A stretch of DNA of 64,000 nucleotides, taken from contig NZ_JABWDU010000002.1 in assembly GCF_013371465.1 (NCBI RefSeq), positions 723,666-787,665 of the forward strand, read 5' to 3'. Shown one piece after another: positions 1-8,067 of the stretch (within the stretch, counting starts at the first letter, position 1; each line of letters starts with the position of its first letter). This DNA is from Ensifer oleiphilus (GTDB lineage: Bacteria; Pseudomonadota; Alphaproteobacteria; Rhizobiales; Rhizobiaceae). The position numbers and the translations under genes are program-made. The notes under the pieces were generated by a model. The model ran no database searches and was not told where the DNA came from. It worked only from the letters and a program-made list of their open reading frames with translations.

Positions 1-388
1 CCTTCCTCTGGAAGGAGAAGCCGCGCTCGGGCTCGTCGATCTGCATCGACGACACGCCGATGTCGAGCACAACGCCGTCGAGGCTGCCGGCCGGCGCATG
101 CTCTGCAAGTTCGGAAAAGCGGGAATGAATGAGCTTGAGCCTGCCGCCGGAGGCCGCGACCATCGGCTGGCCCGCAGCGATCGCCGAGGGGTCGCGATCG
201 AGCGCGATCACATCGGCGCCGGCATTGAGGATGGCGGAGGCATAACCACCGGCACCGAACGTGCCGTCGAGAATGACCTTGCCGGCGGCCGGCTCGAGTG
301 CTGCGAGAACCTCGTTCAGGAGGACGGGAATGTGACGGACCGGTCCGCCGTCGGCTTCAGAAGCTCCTCCGCCTTGTTCCGTCACCAT
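1..388 (-). CDS. rsmH: 16S rRNA m4C1402 methyltransferase RsmH (MraW), N-terminal part
   Basis: The gene runs off the left edge; only the first ~129 codons are visible. RsmH methylates N4 of C1402 in 16S rRNA using S-adenosylmethionine. The visible part has the family start ([10 protein letters not shown]), the SAM motif [14 protein letters not shown] at about residues 41-54, ALDRD a little further on, and [14 protein letters not shown]. The ATG at 388 follows a GGAGAGGCGGA ribosome binding site and lies 14 nt after the mraZ stop. It is the second gene of the dcw (division and cell wall) cluster and is presumably co-transcribed with mraZ. Confidence 0.95.
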   Translation of the reverse strand, partial: MVTEQGGGASEADGGPVRHIPVLLNEVLAALEPAAGKVILDGTFGAGGYASAILNAGADVIALDRDPSAIAAGQPMVAASGGRLKLIHSRFSELAEHAPAGSLDGVVLDIGVSSMQIDEPERGFSFQRK

Positions 389-402
389 TCCGCCTCTCCA
401 TT

Positions 403-843
403 CTATTCCGGACGCAGCCCCCGTGACTTGCGCCCTTCCCGGGCTGCCGCCTGCGCCTTTGCAAAGGCCTGCGGCTCCCAGAGCTGAAAATAATCGCCCC
501 GCCCGACGAACATCACGTCGGTCGAGATACCGGTGAAGTCGCGGATGAAATCCGTCACCATCAACCGGCCTTCCGGATCGAGCTTCACGAAGACCCCGCC
601 CCCATGAACGAGCAGCGACATCTCGTTGGCTGCCGGAGAAAATGGATCCTCGGCCGCCATCTGCCTCTCGAACCGATCCAGGAGCTCCGGCCCGCCGACG
701 CTGATCGCCGGAAAGACGAAATCCTGAAAACAGTATAGCTCCCGGACGCCCCCATCCGACAGAACGGAACGAAACGCCGAAGGCACGGACACCCGCCCCT
801 TTGCATCGATCCGATTGGTGGCATTTGACAAGAAGCGGTTCAT
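403..843 (-). CDS. mraZ: transcriptional regulator MraZ
   Basis: 146 residues, normal for the family. MraZ is a DNA-binding protein with two SpoVT/AbrB-like halves that regulates the dcw cluster from its own promoter. The N-terminus [21 protein letters not shown] is the conserved first AbrB-like half; a second half follows ([18 protein letters not shown]). It is the first gene of dcw and sits just before rsmH. Four phased TGGG boxes lie about 180-210 bp upstream. The Shine-Dalgarno is weak, but the start matches family N-termini. Confidence 0.95.
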   Translation of the reverse strand: MNRFLSNATNRIDAKGRVSVPSAFRSVLSDGGVRELYCFQDFVFPAISVGGPELLDRFERQMAAEDPFSPAANEMSLLVHGGGVFVKLDPEGRLMVTDFIRDFTGISTDVMFVGRGDYFQLWEPQAFAKAQAAAREGRKSRGLRPE

Positions 844-1019
844 GACGCGAAACGGCCGCCCAAGACTGACGGGCCATAATCATCGACCCGCGAGAACACT
901 CGACCGCACTCACAAAACACCCCTGCCGGACACCAACATGTCCGCCCATCTCCCGAAGCCGGGAGACCCTGGAATTTTGCGATGATGGGCCACGACGCGG
1001 CCCTTGCGCAGTACCATTA

Positions 1020-1053
1020 TGGGATATCATGGGACCATATGGGCGTCAATGGG
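1020..1053. promoter_or_regulatory. MraZ-type operator: four TGGG boxes at exact 10-bp spacing
   Basis: TGGG occurs on the plus strand at 1020, 1030, 1040 and 1050, each followed by six non-conserved bases, so the period is exactly 10 bp. MraZ of E. coli is reported to bind TGGGN repeats separated by 5 nt, the same geometry. The boxes lie in the 493-bp non-coding stretch 844-1336 between mraZ and rnpB. I see no protein gene in that stretch. TGGG is on the strand opposite to mraZ; whether that is the usual orientation in this clade I cannot say. Confidence 0.75.
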
Positions 1054-1293
1054 ATTGGCTCTTGAACAGCCGGGTAGCTGATCAAATATTGATAGGTTGT
1101 TAAGTTTAACGAAGCGTTACGAAGCGACCCCCGCTGCCCTGGAATGCGACGGTCAAAAGGCTTCAAATCGTTGGGAAATCAGAATGTGAGAAAGAATGCA
1201 GCAAAGTGGGGAAGCAGGACTTCCTCGCGCGATTTCTGATCGCTTGATCCGGTCCGGCATCGAAATGATACCCGCCTGGACATGCGTTGCACC

Positions 1294-1313
1294 CGCGCGC
1301 TTCGAAGCGCGCG
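1294..1313. terminator. 20-bp perfect palindrome after rnpB, candidate terminator
   Basis: CGCGCGC-TTCGAA-GCGCGCG forms a perfect palindrome 24-43 nt beyond the 3' end of rnpB on the minus strand. It could fold as a short GC-rich hairpin stopping rnpB transcription. There is no clear T-run after it on the minus strand, so it could also be a protein-binding palindrome. Confidence 0.4.
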
Positions 1314-1336
1314 ACGCCGCTGGGAAAAGGAAAATC

Positions 1337-1734
1337 GCCAGTTGGCCTGTAAGCCGGGTTCTGTATGGCCCCGCTGCCCGAAGACAGCAGAACGTGGCAG
1401 CCATTCATCTGGGACTACGTTTGCACGCAGCCTCTTGCAACCCACCCGGATGACTGGCCCGGAAACAGGCTGGACGCTTGCGCGTCCGCGTCATCCCTAT
1501 TCGGTCTTGCTCCCGGTGGGGTTTGCCGTGCCGTCCATGTCGCCATGTCCGCGGTGGGCTCTTACCCCACCCTTTCACCCTTACTCCGCAAGCGGAGCGG
1601 TTTGCTTTCTGTGGCACTTTCCCTGAGGTCGCCCTCGCCGGACGTTATCCGGCACCGTACTTCCGTGGAGCCCGGACTTTCCTCCCCCCGCGGCCTTTCG
1701 GCACTTGCGGAGCGCGGCTGCCCGGCCAACTGGC
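1337..1734 (-). ncRNA. rnpB: RNase P RNA (bacterial class A)
   Basis: Read on the minus strand, the ends pair as helix P1 (GCCAGTTGGCC at the 5' end with GGCCAACTGGC at the 3' end). Class A landmarks are present: GAGGAAAGTCCGGGCTCC near the 5' end, a GGGTAAGAGCCCACCG segment in the middle, and ACAGAACCCGGCTTACAGG near the 3' end. Length is about 398 nt, typical for alphaproteobacteria. The RNA is the catalytic part of RNase P, which trims tRNA 5' ends. Exact ends are set by the P1 pairing and may be off by a few bases. Confidence 0.95.
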
Positions 1735-1822
1735 AGGCGGTCCTTAAACGACCGGGAAGCCGAGCGCCAGAGAAAAACGGCAGGCCCGGCGTTTCCTCGC
1801 TCGCCCGCCCGCGCTTTCAGGT

Positions 1823-3013
1823 TCAGCGGAACGCGACGGCGAAATCCGTCTCATAGGCCGGGTCGTCGATGCGGCCGTCTATCACCAGCGCGGCGGCGAG
1901 CCGGCCGATCTCGTCGGAGCTTTTCGCCGCCTGGCCGTTGCCCCCCGTCACCACCGCAATACGGTCGCTGCCGGCAAAGCCGATATAGGGAAAGCCATGG
2001 CGGGTGAAAGACGTCACGCAGGGTCTGAAATGCGTCGAAGCCGGCCTGAAGCCGGGCATCACCTGGGCCAGCAGCCCGCCCATATGTTCGGCCGCCCCGG
2101 CACCGGCGCCGCCGCGGAACCAGGCGCGCACTTCGGGCTCGCTGTCGAGCACGCGATCGGTCGGGTCGCCGCCGATCTTGATATAGTGCTTGCCGTCGGC
2201 GTAAGCGACCGGCGGCAGCAGATAGTAGCTCTTCGCCTGCTCCGGTGCTGCGCCGATCAGCGACGGCATATGCTCGTAGTTTGGCAGATCGCCGTCGGCG
2301 ACCTCGGCGAAGAACACGGTGCGCGCCTTGACCACAAGGTCGATCGGCCGGGGAAGAAGCGTGTCGGAAAGAGAGAACCCGCCGGCGGCAACGATCACCC
2401 GTCCGGCATCGAGCGTGGCGCCGTCGACCGTCGTGACGACGACGCGGTCGCCGGCCTCCGATACCGAGGCCACTTCGCTGCGCACGATCCGCGCGCCGGC
2501 CTTTCCCGCTGAGATCGTCTGCGCCAGCACCAGCGCGCGAGGATTGATGTAGCCGGCCCCTTGCGCCTCGTGAATGCCGGCAAAGCCTTCGGGAAAACGG
2601 AACCAGGGAAAGCGTTCGGAAATGGCATCCTCATCGAGGAGCGGCGCCTCGACGCCAAGCGCGTCGCGCGCCCTGGCAACTTTCTCGATATAGTCGTAAG
2701 CGCCGCCCGGCGCCGGCCCGGCGATCAGGCAGCCGACTTCCGCATAGAAGTCGACGCCGCTTTGTGCGGCAATCTCGTCGTAGCGATCGATGGAGCGCTT
2801 GGCGAGCCGCGCCCAGACCGGATCGTCGTCGATCGTGCGGGTGATGCGGGCATTGTCGTAGTGGCTGGAAAAGACACCGCCGTGATTGGCCCAGTCTCCG
2901 GGCTCGTCCGGCCCGACGAGAGCCACCCTTGCGCCCGAGAGCGCCAGGTGCCGCGCTGCCGCCGCCCCCATCATGCCCTTGCCGACAACGATGAAATCAA
3001 AGCTTTCCGACAT
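1823..3013 (-). CDS. FAD-dependent oxidoreductase, DAO / sarcosine-oxidase-like
   Basis: 396 residues. The N-terminus has a dinucleotide-binding motif (FIVVGKGMMGAAAARHLA) and the C-terminus has GGNGQAAKSS, both typical of DAO-family flavoproteins that oxidise amino acids or N-methylated amines. The stretch RPCVTSFTRHGFPYIG resembles the covalent-flavin cysteine region of monomeric sarcosine oxidases; assigning that Cys is an inference. I chose the ATG at 3013, five codons inside the longest frame, because GAGGACGG sits just before it. It stands alone on the minus strand. The substrate is unknown. Confidence 0.8.
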   Translation of the reverse strand: MSESFDFIVVGKGMMGAAAARHLALSGARVALVGPDEPGDWANHGGVFSSHYDNARITRTIDDDPVWARLAKRSIDRYDEIAAQSGVDFYAEVGCLIAGPAPGGAYDYIEKVARARDALGVEAPLLDEDAISERFPWFRFPEGFAGIHEAQGAGYINPRALVLAQTISAGKAGARIVRSEVASVSEAGDRVVVTTVDGATLDAGRVIVAAGGFSLSDTLLPRPIDLVVKARTVFFAEVADGDLPNYEHMPSLIGAAPEQAKSYYLLPPVAYADGKHYIKIGGDPTDRVLDSEPEVRAWFRGGAGAGAAEHMGGLLAQVMPGFRPASTHFRPCVTSFTRHGFPYIGFAGSDRIAVVTGGNGQAAKSSDEIGRLAAALVIDGRIDDPAYETDFAVAFR

Positions 3014-3240
3014 GTCCGTCCTCACCATTTCGATCAGGTCGGGATAGCATGTCGGCGCAGATATGACACTGCGGTTGCATCACGTTTTGAAGGTCGCCGG
3101 AACGCGAGACCTGTCCGGCTGGAGCACCCGCCACCGCTTGAAGACAGCAGGCGGCTGATGCTCGGTATTCGATGGAAACAATGCCCCTGAACCGGGGCAC
3201 TTCCTCAAGTCGGCATCGGCCGATGCGAGGAGGTCATGCT

Positions 3241-3283
3241 GCACGCTTCAACCGATGAAGCCGCACGCTCCAACCGATGAAGC
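3241..3283. repeat. tandem 22-bp repeat with hairpin potential
   Basis: The 22 bp at 3241-3262 recur at 3263-3283 with one mismatch. Within the repeats GCACGCT and AGCGTGC can pair, so the array can fold as a hairpin. It lies downstream of the minus-strand lytic transglycosylase (stop at 3328), where it could end that transcript. The rest of 3014-3327 shows no gene. Confidence 0.5.
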
Positions 3284-3327
3284 GTGCTTTGCGCGCATGG
3301 TCTGGCGCGCCCTACGATCGGCATCGA

Positions 3328-3855
3328 TCAGTCGATGATGCTCTGGACCTTGCCGCAGTAACGCTTGGAAACCGGGTTCATGCGCTTGGCGCCATGGCCG
3401 GCATTGTACTTGAGAACGGTGCCGCAGGTGGTGCCGCCGGAAAGCTCATGCGCCATGGCGAGATATTTCATGCCGAACTTGATGTTCGTTTCGGGATCGT
3501 AGAGACCCTTGGAGGAACCGGCATAGCCCATCATGCGTGCCGTTGCCGGCTTGATCTGCATCAGGCCGATTTCACCGGCGCTGCCACGAGCCTTCGGATT
3601 GAAGTTGCTTTCGACCTTGACGATCGCATGGGCCAGATCGATCGGAACGCCGTACTGCTTGGCATAGGACTGGATCAGGATGGTGTACTGCGTGCCCTGT
3701 GCGAGCTGTGGGCTCGGGTAGCCTGTCGTCCGTGTAACTGACTTGAGGGATGAGGTCTTGATGGTCTTGTCGACGTTCCCCGCATACGACGTACCAATCC
3801 CGGCGAAGAACATGCCAAAGCATGCCGCCACCGCAGCAACAGACGATATTCTCAT
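3328..3855 (-). CDS. lytic transglycosylase, SLT domain, secreted
   Basis: 175 residues from the ATG at 3855. The N-terminus (MRISSVAAVAACFGMFFAGIG...SYA) is a signal peptide and is preceded by GGAG; the longer frame upstream looks untranslated. The mature part is a single SLT domain: catalytic Glu in KVESNFNPKARGSAGEIGLMQ, then ATARMMGY and YNAGHGAKR. Such enzymes cut the MurNAc-GlcNAc bond of peptidoglycan to give anhydro-MurNAc. It is one of several wall hydrolases in the first 32 kb. Confidence 0.88.
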   Translation of the reverse strand: MRISSVAAVAACFGMFFAGIGTSYAGNVDKTIKTSSLKSVTRTTGYPSPQLAQGTQYTILIQSYAKQYGVPIDLAHAIVKVESNFNPKARGSAGEIGLMQIKPATARMMGYAGSSKGLYDPETNIKFGMKYLAMAHELSGGTTCGTVLKYNAGHGAKRMNPVSKRYCGKVQSIID

Positions 3856-4081
3856 GTAGCTTGAAGTCTCCGGTCTGGGGAATGGACAGCCCGGCGCACC
3901 CCGCCGTTCACGTCTCACTTCCCGATCGTTTCATTGACAGGAAGGAGCGTCTTGCCCTTGCGTTTCCTGCAGTTTCAATGAGCGGCAAATGAATGCCGCA
4001 TCATGGTAAACATGTGGCAACGCAGCAAATTTGTGCGGAAATGGTCGAAAAAGCTAATTTAGCACGCAAAAATTTTGCGTC

Positions 4082-4846
4082 TCAGGCACCAAACTGAGGT
4101 AGAGCCGCAAGCAGCCGGTGCAACGTATCGAGCGTCGAGATATCGGCGATGCCGTCGACCCGCTGCTGGCGAAAATGCCGCTGGAACGCGGCAACGATGC
4201 CCTCGGTTTTCTCACAGAAATCGCCAGTGACTTCAATGCCGTAACCGTAGAGCGACAGCATCGACTGGATCGCCTCGACCGGCTGGCCACGGTCGCCGCG
4301 CTGGAAAAATCGACCGCCGCCGATCGGCGCCGGCTCCACCCAGTGACCGACGCCTTCGCGGTGCAGCCGATGCCACGGAAATTTTTCGCCCGGGTCGACC
4401 TTGCGAATCGGGGCGATATCGCTGTGTGCCAGCACCCGCTCAGGGGCAATCGACCACCGTTCGCCACAGTCCCGACACAATTCGACGACCGCCGCGATCT
4501 GTTTTTCGGGGAATTCGGGAAGGCCGCCGGGATGACCGGCATTGGCGATCTCGATGCCGATCGAGCTGGAATTGATGTCCGTCTCGCCCTTCCAGACGCT
4601 TTTCCCCGCGTGCCAGGCCCTCAGCGCCTCCGGCACCAGCTGGTCGACACGGCCGTCCTCATGAACGAAATAGTGGCTGGAAACCTGGCTTTCCTCGCGA
4701 CATAGCCATTCGAGTGCAGATTTCGCCGTCGGCATGCCGGTATAATGAAGCACAATGATATCGGGAATCCGGCCGTCCGCACGGTCGCCGAAATTGGGCG
4801 ACGGCATGAAGCGCGCACCCGAGTAGTCGCAGTATTTCGACGTCAT
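4082..4846 (-). CDS. N-acetylmuramoyl-L-alanine amidase (Amidase_2) with C-terminal peptidoglycan-binding domain
   Basis: 254 residues. The Amidase_2 domain covers about residues 10-165: zinc-ligand candidates are His in IIVLHYTGM, His in LAHSDIAPIRKVDPG and the following Asp, and RAWHAGKS and IGIEIANAG are conserved. A PG_binding_1 domain (QPVEAIQSMLSLYGYGIEVTG) follows. It removes the stem peptide from MurNAc. There is no obvious signal peptide, as in cytoplasmic AmpD-like or recycling enzymes. The start overlaps the stop of the TerB/DnaJ gene by 4 bp (ATGA), so the two are translationally coupled. Confidence 0.9.
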   Translation of the reverse strand: MTSKYCDYSGARFMPSPNFGDRADGRIPDIIVLHYTGMPTAKSALEWLCREESQVSSHYFVHEDGRVDQLVPEALRAWHAGKSVWKGETDINSSSIGIEIANAGHPGGLPEFPEKQIAAVVELCRDCGERWSIAPERVLAHSDIAPIRKVDPGEKFPWHRLHREGVGHWVEPAPIGGGRFFQRGDRGQPVEAIQSMLSLYGYGIEVTGDFCEKTEGIVAAFQRHFRQQRVDGIADISTLDTLHRLLAALPQFGA

Positions 4847-5550
4847 GCGGCGCGGCGTTCTCTCTCGATCGCCTCATAGGCGGCATTGAGCGCAGCCATG
4901 CGATCATTGGCGATCGCGTGGAACTCTTGTGGCACACCGCGCGCAACCAGCCTGTCGGGATGGTTCTCCGACACGAGCACACGGTAATGCTTGCGGATCT
5001 TGGCGAAATCGTCCTTGGGCGAAACGCCGAGAACGAGATAGGGGTCCCGGCCGTCGCTATGGACATGCCGTGCCATGATCTGTTCGAAGTGCGCCTCGTC
5101 CATCTTGAAGATTTCGGCGACCCGCATCAGGAACGCCAGTTCCTTCTCATGCACGGCGCCGTCCGACTTGGCGATGTGGAACAGACCGTCGATGATGTCT
5201 TCCAAGATCGGGCAATTGCTTTCGCATGACGAGCAGAGGGAGGCCATCTTCTCCGCATACGCCTCATAGCCGGCAACGTCCTGGCGCGCGAGGTTATAGA
5301 GACGGGCGACGTTCTGCGCCTGATCGGCGGGAAACTCGAAGATATCGCGGAAGGCAGAAACCTCGGCTTCCGTCACCACGCCGTCGGCCTTGGCCATCTT
5401 GGCCGAAAGCGCGATCATCGCCACGGAGAAAGCCACCTTGCGCCGCGTTTCGGGATCGCCTTCGAACAGGGTGCGCACGGCCTCCACCACACCGGCAAGC
5501 GCGTTGCCCGTGGCGGTGACGATCTTGAGGAGGCTATCCCAGAATGACAT
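4843..5550 (-). CDS. DjlA-like co-chaperone: TerB domain plus C-terminal J domain
   Basis: 235 residues. A TerB/DjlA-type helical domain (about residues 35-155, with a KADGVVTEAEV acidic motif and KSDGAVHEKEL) is followed by a DnaJ domain (about 165-230) with the diagnostic HPD in SENHPDRLVARG. J domains stimulate DnaK. E. coli DjlA is membrane-anchored; here a short hydrophobic N-terminal helix is possible but not clear. It is coupled to the amidase gene by a 4-bp overlap. Confidence 0.88.
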   Translation of the reverse strand: MSFWDSLLKIVTATGNALAGVVEAVRTLFEGDPETRRKVAFSVAMIALSAKMAKADGVVTEAEVSAFRDIFEFPADQAQNVARLYNLARQDVAGYEAYAEKMASLCSSCESNCPILEDIIDGLFHIAKSDGAVHEKELAFLMRVAEIFKMDEAHFEQIMARHVHSDGRDPYLVLGVSPKDDFAKIRKHYRVLVSENHPDRLVARGVPQEFHAIANDRMAALNAAYEAIERERRAA

Positions 5551-5957
5551 GCACGATTTTCCTGTCTCTCCAGCCTATAGCATGGACTATTGTGGTGGCA
5601 AATTGCAAGCGGTGGCCTGCGGCGAACCCCGGGAATGACGAATTTGTGATGGCCCCTCACTATTGTCAATCCGTTTGAGTAACGTTGCGCCGGCGCAAGG
5701 GTTCCCGCCTGTTCCCTGGGGAACACGCCCGCGCCCTTGGGAAAACGCTCGAGCCCCTGCCCCGCATCGCATTGACGCCGACGACGTTCCGCCGCCACCT
5801 TCCCTTGCGCGACATCATGTCCACGGCAACAATAGAGACGAATGCGACGAAACCTGCGCGCTTGCCGACAGGACATCCACAGAGCCGTCATTTAACTTCC
5901 ATCCGTTTTGCGCTAGAGAGGCCCCACCAATTGCGTGCCGAATCCCGAGGAGGAAAC
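5551..5957. other. intergenic region upstream of pfp, no gene seen
   Basis: 407 bp between the divergent djlA-like gene and pfp. Open frames here have no ribosome binding site and no recognisable product. The region must carry the promoters of both genes; I cannot place -35/-10 elements with confidence. Confidence 0.5.
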
Positions 5958-7172
5958 ATGGCCAAGAAGAAAGTCGCAATGCTGACGGCCGGCGGGCTGG
6001 CGCCCTGCCTGTCATCCGCCGTTGGCGGCCTGATCGAGCGCTACACCGACATTGCGCCCGAGTATGAGCTGGTGGCCTACCGCTCCGGCTACCAGGGCGT
6101 CCTGCTTGGCGACCGCATCGAGATCACCAGGGACATGCGCGAGAACGCGCACATCCTCCACCGCCACGGCGGCTCGCCGATCGGCAACAGCCGCGTCAAG
6201 CTCACCAATGCTGCCGACTGCGTCAAGCGTGGCCTGGTCAAGGAAGGTGAAAACCCGCTGCGCGTGGCGGCCGAACGGCTCGCCGCCGACGGCATCTCGA
6301 TCCTGCACACGATCGGCGGTGACGACACCAACACCACGGCGGCAGATCTTGCCGCCTATCTCGGCGCCAATGGCTACAACCTGACGGTCGTCGGCCTGCC
6401 GAAGACCGTCGACAACGACGTCGTGCCGATCCGCCAGACGCTTGGCGCCTGGACGGCGGCTGAGTACGGCGCCCGCTTCTTCGATCACGTCAGCAACGAG
6501 CAGAGTGCCGCCCCGCGCACGCTCGTGGTTCACGAAGTCATGGGCCGCCACTGCGGCTGGCTGACGGCGGCAACCGCGCGCTCCTACGTCCAGATGACCG
6601 AGGACAAGCAGTTCGTCGACGGCTTCATGATGAACAAGCAGCTGAAGAACATCGACGGCCTCTATTTGCCCGAGATCAAGTTCGACCTCGAGGCCGAGGC
6701 AGAGCGCCTGCGTGGCGTCATGAACCGCTCGGGTTTCGTCACGCTGTTCGTCAGCGAAGGCGCCTGCCTCGACGCGATCGTCGCCGAGCGGGAAGCCGCC
6801 GGCGAAACCGTCAAGCGCGATGCCTTCGGCCACGTGAAGATCGACACCATCAATGTCGGCAACTGGTTCACCAAGCAGTTTGCGGCCCTTCTCGGTGCCG
6901 AACGCTCGATGGTGCAGAAGTCGGGCTATTACGCCCGCTCCGCACCGGCAAACGGCGACGACCTGCGCCTGATCCAGAGCATGGTCGATCTCGCCGTCGA
7001 AAGCGCGCTCAACAAGGTCTCCGGCGTCACGGGTCACGACGAGGACCAGGCGGGCAAGCTCAGAACCATCGAATTCCCGCGCATCAAGGGCGGCAAGCAC
7101 TTCGATACCTCGACCAAGTGGTTTGGCGACGTCATGGACGTCATCGGCCAGAAGTGGCAGCCGGAAGACTGA
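5958..7172 (+). CDS. pfp: pyrophosphate--fructose-6-phosphate 1-phosphotransferase
   Basis: 404 residues from the ATG at 5958, which follows GAGGAGGAAAC; the longer frame upstream is not supported. The enzyme reversibly phosphorylates fructose-6-phosphate with PPi. Family motifs are GGLAPCLSSAVGG, TIGGDDTNTTA (GGDD marks PPi rather than ATP use), GLPKTVDNDV, HEVMGRHCGWLTA, FVSEGA and ERSMVQKSGYYARS. Many rhizobia lack an ATP-dependent PfkA and carry this enzyme instead. Confidence 0.93.
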   Translation: MAKKKVAMLTAGGLAPCLSSAVGGLIERYTDIAPEYELVAYRSGYQGVLLGDRIEITRDMRENAHILHRHGGSPIGNSRVKLTNAADCVKRGLVKEGENPLRVAAERLAADGISILHTIGGDDTNTTAADLAAYLGANGYNLTVVGLPKTVDNDVVPIRQTLGAWTAAEYGARFFDHVSNEQSAAPRTLVVHEVMGRHCGWLTAATARSYVQMTEDKQFVDGFMMNKQLKNIDGLYLPEIKFDLEAEAERLRGVMNRSGFVTLFVSEGACLDAIVAEREAAGETVKRDAFGHVKIDTINVGNWFTKQFAALLGAERSMVQKSGYYARSAPANGDDLRLIQSMVDLAVESALNKVSGVTGHDEDQAGKLRTIEFPRIKGGKHFDTSTKWFGDVMDVIGQKWQPED

Positions 7173-7247
7173 GACGGAGCACCTGAAACTGAACATCGGT
7201 TTCGGGTGCAACGTTTTTCAAGCCGCAGCTTTCTATTCGCAGTTGAC

Positions 7248-7314
7248 GGCTCCGCGCCTTGGTGGCTCCCTCCAGAGATAAGTCTTGGAGAGCCCTCAAG
7301 CGCGGAGCCTTTTT
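7248..7314 (+). promoter_or_regulatory. structured leader of the LysE-type gene; Shine-Dalgarno inside a stem
   Basis: GGCTCCGCGC (7248-7257) pairs perfectly with GCGCGGAGCC (7300-7309). Inside it GGCTC-(cc)-TCCA (7264-7274) pairs with TGGAGAGCC (7286-7294). Five Ts (7310-7314) and then the ATG at 7316 follow at once. The GGAG ribosome binding site of the LysE gene lies within the closing stem. The shape suits a terminator for pfp, a translational switch, or both. I do not recognise a known riboswitch class. Confidence 0.6.
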
Positions 7315-7315
7315 C

Positions 7316-7951
7316 ATGTCGTTCGAACACTGGTTTGCCTTTGCCGCGGCCTCGGCCGTGCTGCTCGCCATCCCCGGCCCGACCATATTGCTCGTCATCT
7401 CCTATGCGCTCGGCCATGGCCGCAGAACCGCGGGGGCAACCGTTGCCGGCGTGGCGCTCGGCGATTTTACCGCCATGACCGCGTCGATGCTCGGGCTCGG
7501 CGCGCTGCTTGCCACCTCGGCCGCGATCTTCACCGTGTTGAAGTGGGTGGGGGCTGCCTACCTCATCTGGCTCGGCATCCAGCTCTGGCGGGCACCGGTC
7601 GCCGGCTTTGACGGCGCGAACGGTGAGGCGCCCGCCAGGGAGCGGCCGCTGCGCATCTTCCTGCATGCCTACGCTGTCACCGCGCTGAACCCCAAGAGCA
7701 TCGTCTTCTTCGTCGCCTTCCTGCCGCAGTTCCTCGATCTGTCGCAGCCGCTCTTTACTCAGATGGCGATTTTCGAGGTGGCGTTCCTGACGCTCGCCAT
7801 CGTCAATGCAAGCCTCTATGCCGCACTCGCGACCGCCGCCAAAAGCACGATTTCAAAGCCGAACATCCGGCGGATCGTCAACCGCACAGGTGGCTCGCTG
7901 CTCGTCGGCGCCGGGCTTCTGACGGCAACCATGAAGCGGGCATCGGCCTGA
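7316..7951 (+). CDS. LysE/RhtB-family amino-acid exporter
   Basis: 211 residues from the ATG at 7316 (CGGAG upstream). The N-terminus MSFEHWFAFAAASAVLLAIPGP matches the LysE family, with its conserved Pro-Gly-Pro in the first membrane helix. About six membrane helices and NPKSIVFFVAFLPQF are visible. These inner-membrane proteins export amino acids or homoserine-like compounds. The gene sits directly behind a strong hairpin, so translation may be gated. The substrate is not predictable. Confidence 0.88.
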   Translation: MSFEHWFAFAAASAVLLAIPGPTILLVISYALGHGRRTAGATVAGVALGDFTAMTASMLGLGALLATSAAIFTVLKWVGAAYLIWLGIQLWRAPVAGFDGANGEAPARERPLRIFLHAYAVTALNPKSIVFFVAFLPQFLDLSQPLFTQMAIFEVAFLTLAIVNASLYAALATAAKSTISKPNIRRIVNRTGGSLLVGAGLLTATMKRASA

Positions 7952-8067
7952 AATTCGCTCGCGCGCTTGCTGCCGGCCGCCCCATGGGTTAATGGAGATT
8001 CACGCATGGCGGCTGACGGCCGCTGATTTGCAGGGGCTGCGGGGCCCAGAAGCACGAAAGTGACAGC

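Noticed and set aside
1079-1095. ATCAA...TTGAT symmetric sequence resembling an FNR/FixK box
   Set aside because: The half-sites are inverted relative to the FNR consensus (TTGAT-N4-ATCAA) and the spacing is wrong.
3236-3280. 14-codon frame with GAGGAGG before the ATG
   Set aside because: Only 2 nt separate the Shine-Dalgarno from the ATG, and the frame lies inside the tandem repeat, so translation is unlikely.
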